A stretch of 64,000 bases of DNA from Lichenicola sp964248625 (lineage in GTDB: Bacteria; Pseudomonadota; Alphaproteobacteria; Acetobacterales; Acetobacteraceae). Positions 25,229 to 34,886 of this stretch are shown one piece after another (the first letter of the stretch is position 1; each line of letters begins with the position of its first letter). The position numbers were made by a program, and so were the translations under genes. The DNA lies in NCBI GenBank assembly GCA_964248625.1, contig CAXTZG010000002.1, positions 47,990-111,989 of the forward strand, read 5' to 3'. The notes under the pieces were generated by a model. It was not told where the DNA came from and searched no databases. It saw nothing but the letters and a program-made list of their open reading frames with translations.

Positions 25229-26530
25229 ATGAACAAGCGATTAAGCGGCACCCCTCGCCAGACCGGTCCGGTTCCGGCCGCGGCCTCCGATCCGACGCGC
25301 GGGGTCGCCTTCGACATCCTGGTCGCGGTGACCGAGCGTCGCCGGCCGCTCGAGGAAGCGCTCGATGGCGCCGATCCCGCCGGCAGCGGCGTGCCTGCGC
25401 GCGACCGGGCGGCGGCGCATCGCCTGGCCGCCACCGTGCTGCGCCGGATGGGCACGCTGGACGCGGTGCTCGAGCCGTTCCTGGCCAAGGCGCCGCCGCC
25501 GCGCGTCAGGCTGGCGCTGATGATGGGGGCTGCCCAGCTGCTGTTCCTCGACACGCCGCCGCACGCCGCCGTCGGCACCGTGGTGTCGCTGGTGCGCGAG
25601 CGCGGGCTGGCGCCGTTCGCGGGCCTGGTGAATGCGGTGCTCCGCCGCGTCGCCGGCGCCGGAACGGCGGCGCTGGACGGGCTCGACGGTCCGCGGCTGG
25701 ACGTTCCGGCTTGGCTCTGGTCGTCCTGGGGCCGGGACGCGCGGCCCATCGCCGAGGCGCTCGGCCGCGAAGCGCCGCTCGACCTGACGCTGGCGCCGGG
25801 CGCCGCGATGCCCGAGAACGCCCTGCTGCTGCCGACCGGCTCGGTGCGCCTGCCTGCCGGAACCCGGGTCGCCGAGCTGCCGGGCTACGAGGAGGGCGCC
25901 TTCTGGGTGCAGGACGCCGCCGCAGCCCTGCCTGCCCGGCTGCTGGCACCCCTGCCGGGGGAACGGATCGCCGACCTGTGCGCGGCACCAGGCGGCAAGA
26001 CGGCGCAGCTTGCCGCAGCCGGCGCGCGCGTGTCCGCCATCGAGCGCGACAGCGGCCGCCTGCACCGGCTGCGCCAGAACCTGTCCCGGCTGCGGCTCGA
26101 GACCGAGACGATCGAGGCCGATGCCGGGCTCTGGAGGCCGTCCGAGCCGCTGGACGCGGTCCTGCTCGACGCGCCCTGCAGCGCCACCGGCACCGTGCGC
26201 CGCCATCCCGACGTGCTGCGGCTGAAGCGCGCCGCCGACCTCGGGCCCCTCGTCGACGGCCAGGACCGCCTGCTCGCCGCAGCCGCCGGGATGCTCCGGC
26301 CGGGAGGCCGGCTGGTTTATGCCGTCTGCTCGCTGCAACCCGAGGAAGGCCCGCAGCGTGCCGAGGCCGCCATCCGGTTCGGACTGCAGCCCGATCCGTT
26401 CACGCCGGACGAGCTGTCGGCCCTGCCGGAGGCGCGCACCCCGGAGGGCTGGCTGCGCACCCATCCCGGCCTTTGGGCGGAGCGCGGCGGCATGGACGGG
26501 TTCTTTGTTGCCCGGTTCGTCAGGCCCTGA
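25229..26530 (+). CDS. rsmB: 16S rRNA m5C methyltransferase, RsmB/NOL1-NOP2 family
   Basis: 433 residues from the ATG at 25229. The N-terminal NusB-like domain (TRGVAFDILVAVTE to VNAVLRRV) is followed by the methyltransferase domain. There the AdoMet motif IADLCAAPGGKTAQLA, the acidic residue in AIERDSGRL, the catalytic LLDAPCSATGTVRRHPD cysteine and YAVCSLQPEEG (second Cys) are all present. This combination is typical of RsmB; the exact target C is inferred. Transcribed divergently from the unknown cassette. Confidence 0.9.
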   Translation: MNKRLSGTPRQTGPVPAAASDPTRGVAFDILVAVTERRRPLEEALDGADPAGSGVPARDRAAAHRLAATVLRRMGTLDAVLEPFLAKAPPPRVRLALMMGAAQLLFLDTPPHAAVGTVVSLVRERGLAPFAGLVNAVLRRVAGAGTAALDGLDGPRLDVPAWLWSSWGRDARPIAEALGREAPLDLTLAPGAAMPENALLLPTGSVRLPAGTRVAELPGYEEGAFWVQDAAAALPARLLAPLPGERIADLCAAPGGKTAQLAAAGARVSAIERDSGRLHRLRQNLSRLRLETETIEADAGLWRPSEPLDAVLLDAPCSATGTVRRHPDVLRLKRAADLGPLVDGQDRLLAAAAGMLRPGGRLVYAVCSLQPEEGPQRAEAAIRFGLQPDPFTPDELSALPEARTPEGWLRTHPGLWAERGGMDGFFVARFVRP

Positions 26531-26592
26531 AGGCAGGTGGCCGGCGGCGCCGTCCTGTGGCGGTCCGCGCACTTCCTGCTACACAGTGTCGC

Positions 26593-27321
26593 ATGTCCGT
26601 GACCGACCCCGTTTCCGCCTCACCGCATCAGGCCCCGGGCCGCACGTCCCGCCGCATCGTCATCGCGCCGAGCCTGCTTGCCGCGGATTTCGGCCGAATG
26701 GCGGAGGAGGTGGCGGCGATCGAGGCCGCCGGCGCCGACTGGCTGCATCTCGACGTGATGGACGGTCATTTCGTGCCGAACCTGTCGTTTGGAGCGCAGC
26801 TCATCAAGGCGCTGCGGCCGCGCACGACGCTGCTGTTCGACGTGCACCTGATGATCGCGCCGGTTGATCCGTTCCTGGCCGCCTTTGTCGAGGCAGGGGC
26901 GGAGCACATCCATCTGCACATCGAGGCCGGCCCGAACACCCACCGCTCGCTGCAGCTGGTGAAGTCGCTGGGGGCGAAGGCGGGGATCGCCATCAATCCG
27001 GCGACGCCGCCGGAGGCGATCTCGTCGGTGCTCGACCTCGCCGACCTGATCCTGGTGATGACGGTCAATCCGGGCTTCGGCGGACAAAGCTTCCTGCACA
27101 GCCAGCTGGGCAAGATCGCCCGCCTGCGCCGCATGGTGGAGGCGACCGGCCGCGACATCCCGATCGGGGTGGACGGGGGCGTCGATGCCCGCACCGCCGC
27201 CCTGTGCATCGCCGCCGGCGCCGACACGCTGGTCGCCGGCACCTCGGTGTTCGGCCAGTCCGACTATGCCGCCGCGATCGCCGCTCTGCGCGAAACCGGA
27301 GCCGCCTCTCATGGCGCCTGA
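26593..27321 (+). CDS. rpe: Ribulose-phosphate 3-epimerase
   Basis: Interconverts D-ribulose-5-phosphate and D-xylulose-5-phosphate; TIM barrel with an active-site metal. 242 residues. Motifs: IAPSLLAADFGRMAEEV, LHLDVMDGHFVPNLSFG (metal ligands), FDVHLMI, VMTVNPGFGGQSF, IGVDGGVDARTA and VAGTSVFG. The ATG at 26593 lies 62 nt after the methyltransferase stop, and the heparinase-like gene follows 21 nt later, so these genes may form one transcript. Confidence 0.96.
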   Translation: MSVTDPVSASPHQAPGRTSRRIVIAPSLLAADFGRMAEEVAAIEAAGADWLHLDVMDGHFVPNLSFGAQLIKALRPRTTLLFDVHLMIAPVDPFLAAFVEAGAEHIHLHIEAGPNTHRSLQLVKSLGAKAGIAINPATPPEAISSVLDLADLILVMTVNPGFGGQSFLHSQLGKIARLRRMVEATGRDIPIGVDGGVDARTAALCIAAGADTLVAGTSVFGQSDYAAAIAALRETGAASHGA

Positions 27322-27342
27322 CCGGACCGGGACCTGACTCCG

Positions 27343-29070
27343 ATGGGGGTGCGGCGCTGGACCCGTGACGCGCGGGTATCGCTGGCCCGGCTGCCGACGC
27401 TGACGACGTCGCTCGGGGTGTCGCGCGGCCCCGATGCGCCCTCGGTCTCGATCCGCGACCCGTGGCCGGGCGATACCGGCCGCGGCACCCGGCTGATGAA
27501 GGGCGAGCTCGTGTTCGCGGGCGCCGTCAGTCCGCTGCAGCCCGGTCGACCCTGGGGGGATGCCACCGTGCCGCCGCTGCTGCGCGCCCGCGCCCACGGC
27601 TTCGCCTGGCTGCGCGACCTGCGGGCACTCGGCACCGATGGCGGGCGGCTGCGGGCGCGCGCCCTGGTGTCGGAATGGCTGGCACGGCCGCCGAGCGATC
27701 CGGTCGTCCGCGCGCCGCATGTGATCGCCGCCCGCGTGACCGCCTGGCTCGCCCATTACGACTTCTTCGCAGCCTCCGCCGACGACGCGTTCCGCCAGCG
27801 CCTGATGGCCCGGCTGATGGTGGAGGCCCGCACGCTGGCCGCCAGCATTCCGACCCCCGACCACGACCACCACGCGCTCACCTGCCTGAAGGGCCTGCTG
27901 GCCTGCGCGGTGGCGATGCCGGAGCAGTCCGGCTTCCTGACCCGCGTCATGCGTCATATCGGTCCGGAGGTCGGCCGGCAGGTGCTGGCCGACGGCGCCC
28001 ATGCCGAGCGCAGCCCCGGCGTGCAGCTCGCCGCCCTGCGCGAGCTCGCCGAGATGCGCGCGCTGATGCAGATCGGCCAGATCGCCCCGCCTTTGGCGCT
28101 CGCGGCGGCACTCGACCGGATGAGCCCGGTGCTGCGCGCGCTGCGTCACGGCGATGGCGGGCTGGCGCTGTTCAACGGCAGCCACGAGGAGAACCCGGTC
28201 GGCATCGATCTGGTGCTGTCGCAGGCGACCCGCGGCCGGTCGGTGGCGGCCGAGATGCCGCAGGGCGGCTTCATCCGCATCCAGTCCGGGCGCAGCCTGC
28301 TGCTGCTCGATGCGGGGCCGCCGCCGCCGCCCGGCTTCGATGGCTGCGCGCATGCCGGCACGCTGTCGTTCGAGCTGTCGATCGGCCGGGAGCGCCTGAT
28401 CGTCAATTGCGGCGCCGGCATCCTGCCGGCCTGGCGCGACGCGCTGCGGGCGACGGCGGCGCATTCCACCCTGGTGGCGGCCGATACCAGCTCGTCGGAG
28501 TTCCGCGGCGGGGCGGTGGCGCGGCGGCCGGCGCATGTCACCATCGACCATCGCCAGTCGAGCGGCGCGCACTGGCTCGATCTCGGCCAGGACGGCTACC
28601 TGCCGGGCTTCGGCGCGACCCACAACCGGCGCATCTACATCGCCGACGGCGGCGAGGACATACGCGGCGAGGACGCCCTGGTCGGTGAAACGGCGGTCGC
28701 GTTCGTGCTGCGCTTCCATCTGCATCCGCTGGTCAAGGCGGTCCGTGACGGCCAGGAAGGCGGCCTGGACGAGGAGGGCGGCGCGGTGCTGCTGACGCTG
28801 CCGTCGGGCGCGGTGTGGCGGCTGCGCGCCGACAGCGGCCGGCTGGGGATCGAGGACAGCGTGTATCTCGGCGGCGACAGCCCGCGCCGCACCGTTCAGA
28901 TCGTGATCGGAGTGGCGCCGCGTCCGGCCAACGCCGCCGCCGACGCGCCGGCGGAAGCCGCGCCCGCCCGCGACACGCCTGGCGGACCGGACGCCGCCTC
29001 GTCCGGCCCGGCGGCGGCAGGCGCGCCTGCAAGAACCGTCCGCTGGGCGCTCAGCCGCCTCGAGTCCTGA
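27343..29070 (+). CDS. Heparinase II/III family protein
   Basis: 575 residues. The N-terminal helical (alpha/alpha toroid) part includes PDHDHHALTCLKGLLACAVA and LRHGDGGLALFNGSHEEN. The C-terminal beta-sandwich part includes IGRERLIVNCG, ATAAHSTLVAADTSSSEF and HNRRIYIADGGEDIRGEDAL. This matches the alginate/heparinase-lyase-like family common beside alphaproteobacterial cell-envelope genes. No obvious signal peptide at the chosen ATG. The C-terminal about 60 residues are Ala/Pro-rich. Substrate unknown. Confidence 0.85.
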   Translation: MGVRRWTRDARVSLARLPTLTTSLGVSRGPDAPSVSIRDPWPGDTGRGTRLMKGELVFAGAVSPLQPGRPWGDATVPPLLRARAHGFAWLRDLRALGTDGGRLRARALVSEWLARPPSDPVVRAPHVIAARVTAWLAHYDFFAASADDAFRQRLMARLMVEARTLAASIPTPDHDHHALTCLKGLLACAVAMPEQSGFLTRVMRHIGPEVGRQVLADGAHAERSPGVQLAALRELAEMRALMQIGQIAPPLALAAALDRMSPVLRALRHGDGGLALFNGSHEENPVGIDLVLSQATRGRSVAAEMPQGGFIRIQSGRSLLLLDAGPPPPPGFDGCAHAGTLSFELSIGRERLIVNCGAGILPAWRDALRATAAHSTLVAADTSSSEFRGGAVARRPAHVTIDHRQSSGAHWLDLGQDGYLPGFGATHNRRIYIADGGEDIRGEDALVGETAVAFVLRFHLHPLVKAVRDGQEGGLDEEGGAVLLTLPSGAVWRLRADSGRLGIEDSVYLGGDSPRRTVQIVIGVAPRPANAAADAPAEAAPARDTPGGPDAASSGPAAAGAPARTVRWALSRLES

Positions 29071-29131
29071 GGGGCCGTCCGGGAATGCGCCGCGGTGAGC
29101 GCTCGAACGGGGTTCGGACCGCGATCGGCCG

Positions 29132-30247
29132 GTGAAGGTTCTCGAGGTCACCAACGTCGATTTTTCGCTGCGGCACTTCCTGCTGCCGCTGATGCGCGGG
29201 TTGCGCGCCCGCGGCCACGAGGTGGTCGGGGTCTGCGCCGACGGTCCGCTGCTGGCCGACGTGCGCGCGGCCGGCTTCCGCGTCGAGGCGTTGCCGATGG
29301 CGCGAAGCCTGTCGCCGGCGGCACAGCTCCGCGCATTCCGGTCGCTGGTGCGGCTGATCCGGATCGAGCGGCCCGACCTCGTGCACGCGCACATGCCGAT
29401 CAGCGGCGTGCTCGCCCGGCTGGCCGCCCGGCTCTGCGGCGTCCGGGTGATCGCCTATACCTGCCACGGGTTCCTGTTCAACCAGCCCGGTCCGGTCAGC
29501 CGGCGGGCGGTGGCGCTGCTGCTGGAATGGCTCGCCGGCCGCGTCACCCACCGTTATCTCACCGTCTCCGACGAGGAGGCCGCGGACGCCCGACGCCTGC
29601 GCATCCACCGCCACGCCACGGGCGTCGGCAATGGCCGGCCGCCGACGGAGTTCCATCCCGATCCCGTGGCACGCCGCCGCATCCGTGCCGCGCTTGGCGT
29701 TCCGGACGACCGGGTGGTGGTGATCGTCGTGTCGCGCCTGGTGCGCCACAAGGGCCATCCGGAGCTGCTGGCGGCCATGGAGCGGCTGGCGGATGCCGAG
29801 CTCTGGGTGGTCGGAGACCGGCTGCCGTCCGATCATGGACGCAGTCTCGACGACGCCTTTGCCCGCGCGGCCCGTCCCGGGGCGCTGGGCGAACGGCTGC
29901 GCCGCCTCGGCTACCGCACCGACATCGCGGCCCTGCTGGCGTCTGCGGACATCTTCGCCCTGCCCAGCCATTTCGAGGGCCTGCCGATGTCGGTGATCGA
30001 GGCGATGCTGTGCGGCCTGCCGGTGGTGGCGACCGGCATCAGCGGGCCGCGCGAGCAGGTCGTGCCGGGACAGACCGGACTGCTGGTGCCGCCGCGCGAG
30101 ATCGATGCGCTGGCCGAGGCGCTGCAGCGCCTGGCGGCCGACCCGCCGCTGCGCCGGCGCATGGGCGCTGCCGGCCAGGCGCGCGCCCTGGCGCTCTATG
30201 ACGAGGCGGTGGTGGTCGCCCGGACGCTCGATCTGCTTGGCGCGTGA
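29132..30247 (+). CDS. Family 4 glycosyltransferase
   Basis: 371 residues from a GTG (MKVLEVTNVDFSLRHFLLPL). GT-B fold: the N-terminal domain includes LVHAHMPISGVLARL and YTCHGFLFN. The C-terminal donor domain has SRLVRHKGHPELL and FALPSHFEGLPMSVIEAMLCGLPVVAT, the E-x7-E family 4 signature, with GTG-like PGQTGLLVPP after it. It probably acts in polysaccharide assembly with the preceding heparinase-like gene, 61 nt upstream; the sugar is unknown. Confidence 0.88.
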   Translation: MKVLEVTNVDFSLRHFLLPLMRGLRARGHEVVGVCADGPLLADVRAAGFRVEALPMARSLSPAAQLRAFRSLVRLIRIERPDLVHAHMPISGVLARLAARLCGVRVIAYTCHGFLFNQPGPVSRRAVALLLEWLAGRVTHRYLTVSDEEAADARRLRIHRHATGVGNGRPPTEFHPDPVARRRIRAALGVPDDRVVVIVVSRLVRHKGHPELLAAMERLADAELWVVGDRLPSDHGRSLDDAFARAARPGALGERLRRLGYRTDIAALLASADIFALPSHFEGLPMSVIEAMLCGLPVVATGISGPREQVVPGQTGLLVPPREIDALAEALQRLAADPPLRRRMGAAGQARALALYDEAVVVARTLDLLGA

Positions 30248-30338
30248 GGCTGCCGACGGGCTCGATCCGGGTGCGGCGGCGTGTCGTGCCGGGCGCGCCG
30301 GTCCGGCAGCCTGAACGGCCGGTGGTCGGGCTGGCCGG

Positions 30339-31595
30339 TCAGCCCCACTCGCCCGCGCGCATCAGCGGCTCGCGGCCACCCTCCTGGGTGATGCCGTCGA
30401 CGTCGATCTCGCCAGAGCCGATCATCCAGTCGATATGGATCAGGCTGCTGTTGGCGCCCCGCGCCGCCAGCGTCCCGGCATCCTGCCCGGCGGTGTCGCT
30501 CAGACACTTGGTGTAGGCCTGGCCGAGCGCGATGTGGCTGGCGGCGTTCTCGTCGAACAGGGTGTTCTGGAACAGGACGCCGCTCTGCGAGATCGGCGAG
30601 GAATGCGGCACCAGCGCCACCTCGCCAAGCCGGGATGCGCCCTCGTCGGTGGCGAGCACGCGCGACAGCACGCTTTCGCCGCGCGCGGCATGGGCCTCGA
30701 CGATCCGTCCCGCCTCGAAGCGCACGGCGATGCCGTCGATCAGCGTGCCCTGGTAGGAAAGCGGCTTGGTGCTGCGGACGGTGCCGTCGACGCGCGCGCA
30801 GTGCGGCGTGGTGAACACCTCCTCGGTCGGGATGTTCGGATTGCAGACGATGCCGTTCATCGCCCGCTCGGCGCCGCCTGCCCACAGATGCCCGTCCGCC
30901 AGCCCGACCGTCAGATCGGTGCCCGGCCCATGGAAATGCAGCGCAGAGAAGCGGCGCTCGTTCAGGATGCGGCCGCGCGCCGCCAGGGCCGCGTTGTGTG
31001 CTGCCCACTCCGCGACCGGGTCCTCGCCGTCGATGCGGGAAGCAGCGAAGATCGCCGTCCAAAGCCGGGCTACCGCCACCTCCTCCGTTTCGTGCGGAAA
31101 CACGGTGCGGGCCCAGGCCGGCGTGGCGCAGGCGACGATGTTCCAGTTGATGGCGAAGTTGGTGATCAGCTCGAGCGACGGGCGGTTGACGCGGGAGTTC
31201 ACGCGGTTGGCGCGCGCCACCTTGTCCGGGTCCTGGCCGCTCAGCAGCGACGGATTCTCGCCGCTGATCGACATGCGGGCCGCGTTGCCGCGAAACGCGT
31301 TGGCGATGCCCTCGGAAAGCCAGCCGGACGCGACGTCGAATGCCTCGTCGGGCGCATACTTGAACCGCGCCAGCCTGCTCTCGTCGTCGGCGTAGAAGGT
31401 GGTCACCAGCGATGCGCCGGCCTTGTAGGCATGCTCGGTGATGCGCCGGACCAGCGGCACGGCATCGAGCGGCGCGGTGATGACCAGCTCCTGTCCCGGC
31501 GCCAAGTTCAGCCCGACCCGCACGGCGATCTCGCCCAGCCGGTCGAGTCGGCCTGCCACCTGGTCGTGTGCCGTCTCGACGAGGTGCGTATCCAT
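30339..31595 (-). CDS. M29 family aminopeptidase
   Basis: Metallo-aminopeptidase of the thermophilic aminopeptidase (AmpS/AmpT) family, 418 residues from the ATG at 31595 with GGAG upstream. N-terminal LDRLGEIAVRVGLNLAPGQE and LVTTFYADDES are typical. Metal-ligand regions visible are CNPNIPTEEVFTTPH, FEAGRIVEAHAARGE and, near the end, LIHIDWMIGSGEIDVDG (H-x-D). Cytoplasmic peptide turnover is the expected role. Stands alone, 187 nt from HU. Confidence 0.93.
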   Translation of the reverse strand: MDTHLVETAHDQVAGRLDRLGEIAVRVGLNLAPGQELVITAPLDAVPLVRRITEHAYKAGASLVTTFYADDESRLARFKYAPDEAFDVASGWLSEGIANAFRGNAARMSISGENPSLLSGQDPDKVARANRVNSRVNRPSLELITNFAINWNIVACATPAWARTVFPHETEEVAVARLWTAIFAASRIDGEDPVAEWAAHNAALAARGRILNERRFSALHFHGPGTDLTVGLADGHLWAGGAERAMNGIVCNPNIPTEEVFTTPHCARVDGTVRSTKPLSYQGTLIDGIAVRFEAGRIVEAHAARGESVLSRVLATDEGASRLGEVALVPHSSPISQSGVLFQNTLFDENAASHIALGQAYTKCLSDTAGQDAGTLAARGANSSLIHIDWMIGSGEIDVDGITQEGGREPLMRAGEWG

Positions 31596-31783
31596 GCCTG
31601 ATCTCCAACCGTCCGAACCCCGACTGTGTCGGGTATGGCCGCAGGCCGCAACGCCGCGACGGGTCATGCCGACAGGTCAGCGGGTCCGGAGTCGCCGGCA
31701 GCTTCGATGACGGGCGACGTCGCGCCGTGGTCGGGCACGGCCGTGGCAACGGCACGCGCCCGAGGCACTGAAGGCGGCGGTGG

Positions 31784-32143
31784 CTATTTCTTCTTGGCAG
31801 CCGCCTTGGGGGCCGGCTTGGCAGCGCCCTTGGCCGGTGCTGCCTTGGCGGCGGGCTTCTTCGGAGCGTCGGCGTTCAGGGTATCCTTAAGGGCCTTGGC
31901 GGCGCGGAAGCGGGCGGCCTTGCTGGCCGCGATCGAGATCGCCTCTCCGGTCTGCGGGTTGCGACCCTGGCGGGCGGCGCGTTCGGAGACGTCGAAGATG
32001 CCAAGGCCGGAATAGCGGACTTCCTCGCCGGCGTGCAGCGACTCGCTGATCGCCTTGGCCACGGCCTCGACCGCCTGCGCAGCACTTTCCTTGGACAGAT
32101 CGGCGTCAGTCGCCACCTTCGCCACGAGATCGGCGTGATTCAC
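31784..32143 (-). CDS. hup: HU-family DNA-binding protein with AK-rich tail
   Basis: 119 residues. The HU core runs MNHADLVAKVATDADLSKES to about residue 92, with GIFDVSERAARQGRNPQTGE (beta-arm with the Pro that intercalates) and ISIAASKAARFRAAKALKD. A 27-residue Ala/Lys/Pro tail (PAKGAAKPAPKAAAKKK end) recalls histone-H1-like extensions. It starts with GTG; GGAGGAA lies 5 nt upstream inside the end of the DUF2339 gene, and the junction is GTGA. Tail acetylation or compaction roles are inference. Confidence 0.93.
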   Translation of the reverse strand: MNHADLVAKVATDADLSKESAAQAVEAVAKAISESLHAGEEVRYSGLGIFDVSERAARQGRNPQTGEAISIAASKAARFRAAKALKDTLNADAPKKPAAKAAPAKGAAKPAPKAAAKKK

Positions 32144-34599
32144 GGTGTTTCCTCCGGTTTGTGAAGATCAGCAACGTCCGGCGCAGTTAAGGTTTCGTTG
32201 CCGAAGCGTCGATAGGCCGCGCCCGACGCGATCAGCGTCAGGCCGAGGCCCAGAAAGGACAGCACCCGCCAGATTCCGGCAAGCCCCCCGGTATCGACCA
32301 GCAGCGCCTTGACCGCCGTCAGCCCCAGAATCAGCAGGGCCGCCTGCCGCAGGCCGGGTCGCAGCAAGACGAGCCCGGCGGCCATCAGCGCAGCACCGAA
32401 ACCGAGCCAGGCGCCAGACAGCGCCCAGAGCTCGATCTCATCCACCGGTGCTGCGGACAGCGCCATCGCGGCTGGATGGAACAGGTGCCGCACCTCCAGG
32501 CTGAGCCAGCCGAAGCCGGACAGCAGCGCGAACCGGGACAGCCAGCGCGACAGCCTCCCCGCCGGCAGTCGCCGGGCGGCCAGCAGCGCAGCCAGCGCCG
32601 GAACCGCATAGGCCGGCAGCAGCGCATCGAGCAGCGGCAGCGTCCCGACCCGATCCGGCTCCAGCAGCGGTGGATGCAGCATCAGCAGCAGGCTGGCCGT
32701 CAGGGCGACGATCCCGATCGCCCGCCACGGCCTGCCGGTGGGCGCCGGTGCCGGACGCTGCGACAGGATCAGCCAGGCGAGCGTCTCGAGCCACAGCCCG
32801 GCCACCTGCAGCGAGGCTTCCGCGAAGGCCGGCTCGAACCGCCCGGAGCCGGCCAGGCTGCGCACGGTCGCTGCGACCAGCAGCGCCGCCAGCAGCGCGG
32901 TGCCGGCTTCGAGCAGCCTGTCGAGGGCGTCCAGCCGGGCGTTCCTGAACAGCCATGCCGCCTGCCCGGTGCAGACGAGCGAGACCAGCAGGGCGGGCAG
33001 CCGGACCGTCAGCGCCGCCGGGTCGGACAGCAGCGCCGGTTCCGCTGCCAGCGCCAGCAGGGGCCAGACCGGCAGCAGCACCGCCGGCACCAGCGCCACG
33101 CGCCGCAGCGGGCCCGGCCCTGTCCGGACGGCGATGGCGGCCAGTGCGGGCAGCAGCGGCGCCAGTCCTGCGAGCCCGGCCAACGGCAGGCCCACGGCGT
33201 GCAGGGTCCAGGCCAGGACCAGGGCGAGTGCCGCCGCCGTTCCGGCCGCATGGATCCCGGCACGCTGCGGCGTCCGCCGGCAGCTCCAGGCCCGCACTGC
33301 CAGCCCGGCTGCGAGCAGACAGGCGGCCGCGAGCCAGGGCGGCAGATCGGCCAGCCGATGCCCCAGCCGCGGCGACAGATGCCAGATCGTCAGGGTGAGG
33401 CCGGGCAGCACCGCCGGCAGCGCCGCCCAGCCCAGCGGCCGGACACGCCGTGCCTCGGTCCAGAGCCCGAACGCACCGAGGCCCAGCGCGTCTGCCGCCG
33501 CGACGGCCGGCACGAACCGGCTCGATGCGAGCCCGTCCTGCAGCCAGCCGGTCTGCGCCCATGCGCCGAGCAGGAGCAGTGGGCCCAGTGCGGCAAGCCA
33601 GGGCAGGGCGGCCGCGCGATCCCCGCGGCTGGCGGCGACGGCGACCGGCGCCAGCAGCAGCAGTCCGGTCGCCGGCATGGTCGATCCGCTCGCCAGGGCA
33701 AGCAGCAGCAGCGCCGCACCCGGTACGCCGATCGCAGCGATCGCCAGCCGCACGTGCGACAGGCTGGCCTGGACCGGCCTGTTCCAGCGCAGGCTGGCCA
33801 GATGCAGTGCCGCCGAAAGCGGCGCGAACAGCGACGGCGCCCAGAGTCCGGACGACGGACCGGCATGGCTGGTCGACAGGACGGCGAACGCGATCCAGCC
33901 GCCGCCCGCCAGCAGCGTCGCCCAGCCGAGCCAGTCCCACTGGATGCGTCGCTGCAGGGCAAGCCCCGCCAGGGACACCAGCAGCAGGTAGCCGAACAGC
34001 ATGGGTGCCGAGGCCTGCCCGTCCTGGATCAGCGCCGGCGTGGCGAACGCGCCGGCGATGCCGATCGCCGCCACCAGCCGTCCGAAGCGGAGCGACAGGG
34101 CCAGCGCCGCGAACGAAGCGGAAGCGATCAGCGTCAGGCCGGCGGCCGCGGGAACGAGACGATACAGGCTGTCTGCCGCATACGCGGCCGCAAACAGCAT
34201 CGACGAACCGCCGCCGGCGAGTGCCGCCGGCGCCAGATCGGGCAGTGCCGGCTGGCCGGCGACATCCGTGCCGGCCCGGCGTCGCAGCGCTTCGGCGACA
34301 CCGATCAGCAGCGCGCCCAGCAGCGCCAGGCCGATGCAGCGCACGCCCGGGGTCAGCCATCCCTCATCCGCCGCGTAGCGGATCAGGAAGACGCCCGACA
34401 GCAGCAGCGCCGCCGCACCCAGCCACATGCCCCAGCGCAGCGTCAGCAGCGCCTCGATGTCGCGACGCGGTGCCGGCGGCCCGGGCGGCGGTGCCTGGAG
34501 CGGCACGACCGGACGCTCCGGCGGCAGGCCGCCCGCCTGCATGTCCAGCCGCCGACGCAGATCATGCAGCTCGGCTCGCAGGCGCCGCATGCCGACCAA
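32140..34599 (-). CDS. DUF2339 polytopic membrane protein
   Basis: About 819 residues, extremely hydrophobic with more than 20 predicted spans. It opens with a coiled basic segment (MRRLRAELHDLRRRLD), a proline-rich linker and LRWGMWLGAAALLLSGVFLIRYA, as in DUF2339 proteins; function unknown. The first accepted start codon is TTG at 34599 (ATG at 34590). The frame stays open to a TAG at 34704, and its upstream part encodes the N-terminal span this family normally has. It overlaps HU by 4 nt. Confidence 0.85.
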   Translation of the reverse strand: MVGMRRLRAELHDLRRRLDMQAGGLPPERPVVPLQAPPPGPPAPRRDIEALLTLRWGMWLGAAALLLSGVFLIRYAADEGWLTPGVRCIGLALLGALLIGVAEALRRRAGTDVAGQPALPDLAPAALAGGGSSMLFAAAYAADSLYRLVPAAAGLTLIASASFAALALSLRFGRLVAAIGIAGAFATPALIQDGQASAPMLFGYLLLVSLAGLALQRRIQWDWLGWATLLAGGGWIAFAVLSTSHAGPSSGLWAPSLFAPLSAALHLASLRWNRPVQASLSHVRLAIAAIGVPGAALLLLALASGSTMPATGLLLLAPVAVAASRGDRAAALPWLAALGPLLLLGAWAQTGWLQDGLASSRFVPAVAAADALGLGAFGLWTEARRVRPLGWAALPAVLPGLTLTIWHLSPRLGHRLADLPPWLAAACLLAAGLAVRAWSCRRTPQRAGIHAAGTAAALALVLAWTLHAVGLPLAGLAGLAPLLPALAAIAVRTGPGPLRRVALVPAVLLPVWPLLALAAEPALLSDPAALTVRLPALLVSLVCTGQAAWLFRNARLDALDRLLEAGTALLAALLVAATVRSLAGSGRFEPAFAEASLQVAGLWLETLAWLILSQRPAPAPTGRPWRAIGIVALTASLLLMLHPPLLEPDRVGTLPLLDALLPAYAVPALAALLAARRLPAGRLSRWLSRFALLSGFGWLSLEVRHLFHPAAMALSAAPVDEIELWALSGAWLGFGAALMAAGLVLLRPGLRQAALLILGLTAVKALLVDTGGLAGIWRVLSFLGLGLTLIASGAAYRRFGNETLTAPDVADLHKPEETP

Positions 34600-34886
34600 C
34601 GCGGCGATGCCCAGCCCCGCGCCGGTCAGTCCGGCGAGCAGAACAGGAAGCAGAAAAAGAAGCGGTATCGTGTGCTGGCCTCCGCGGTCCTCGACACACT
34701 GCTAGTCCCGCGAGACGTCAGGCGGAAGTGGCGGACGATGCCGTCACGACGCCGGGCTGTCGGCACGGCTCATGAGCGCCGTTCGAGGAGGCGTCGATCC
34801 AGGGATGAGGGCTCCAGGAGCAGAACCCATGACCTTGTCCGCCGCCGCGGTATCAATCTCCGATCCTGATCGACGCAGGCGGTTCC

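Noticed and set aside
32476..34869. 797-codon rightward open frame
   Set aside because: Antisense to the DUF2339 gene; Arg/Gln-rich mirror of a membrane protein, no ribosome site or motif.
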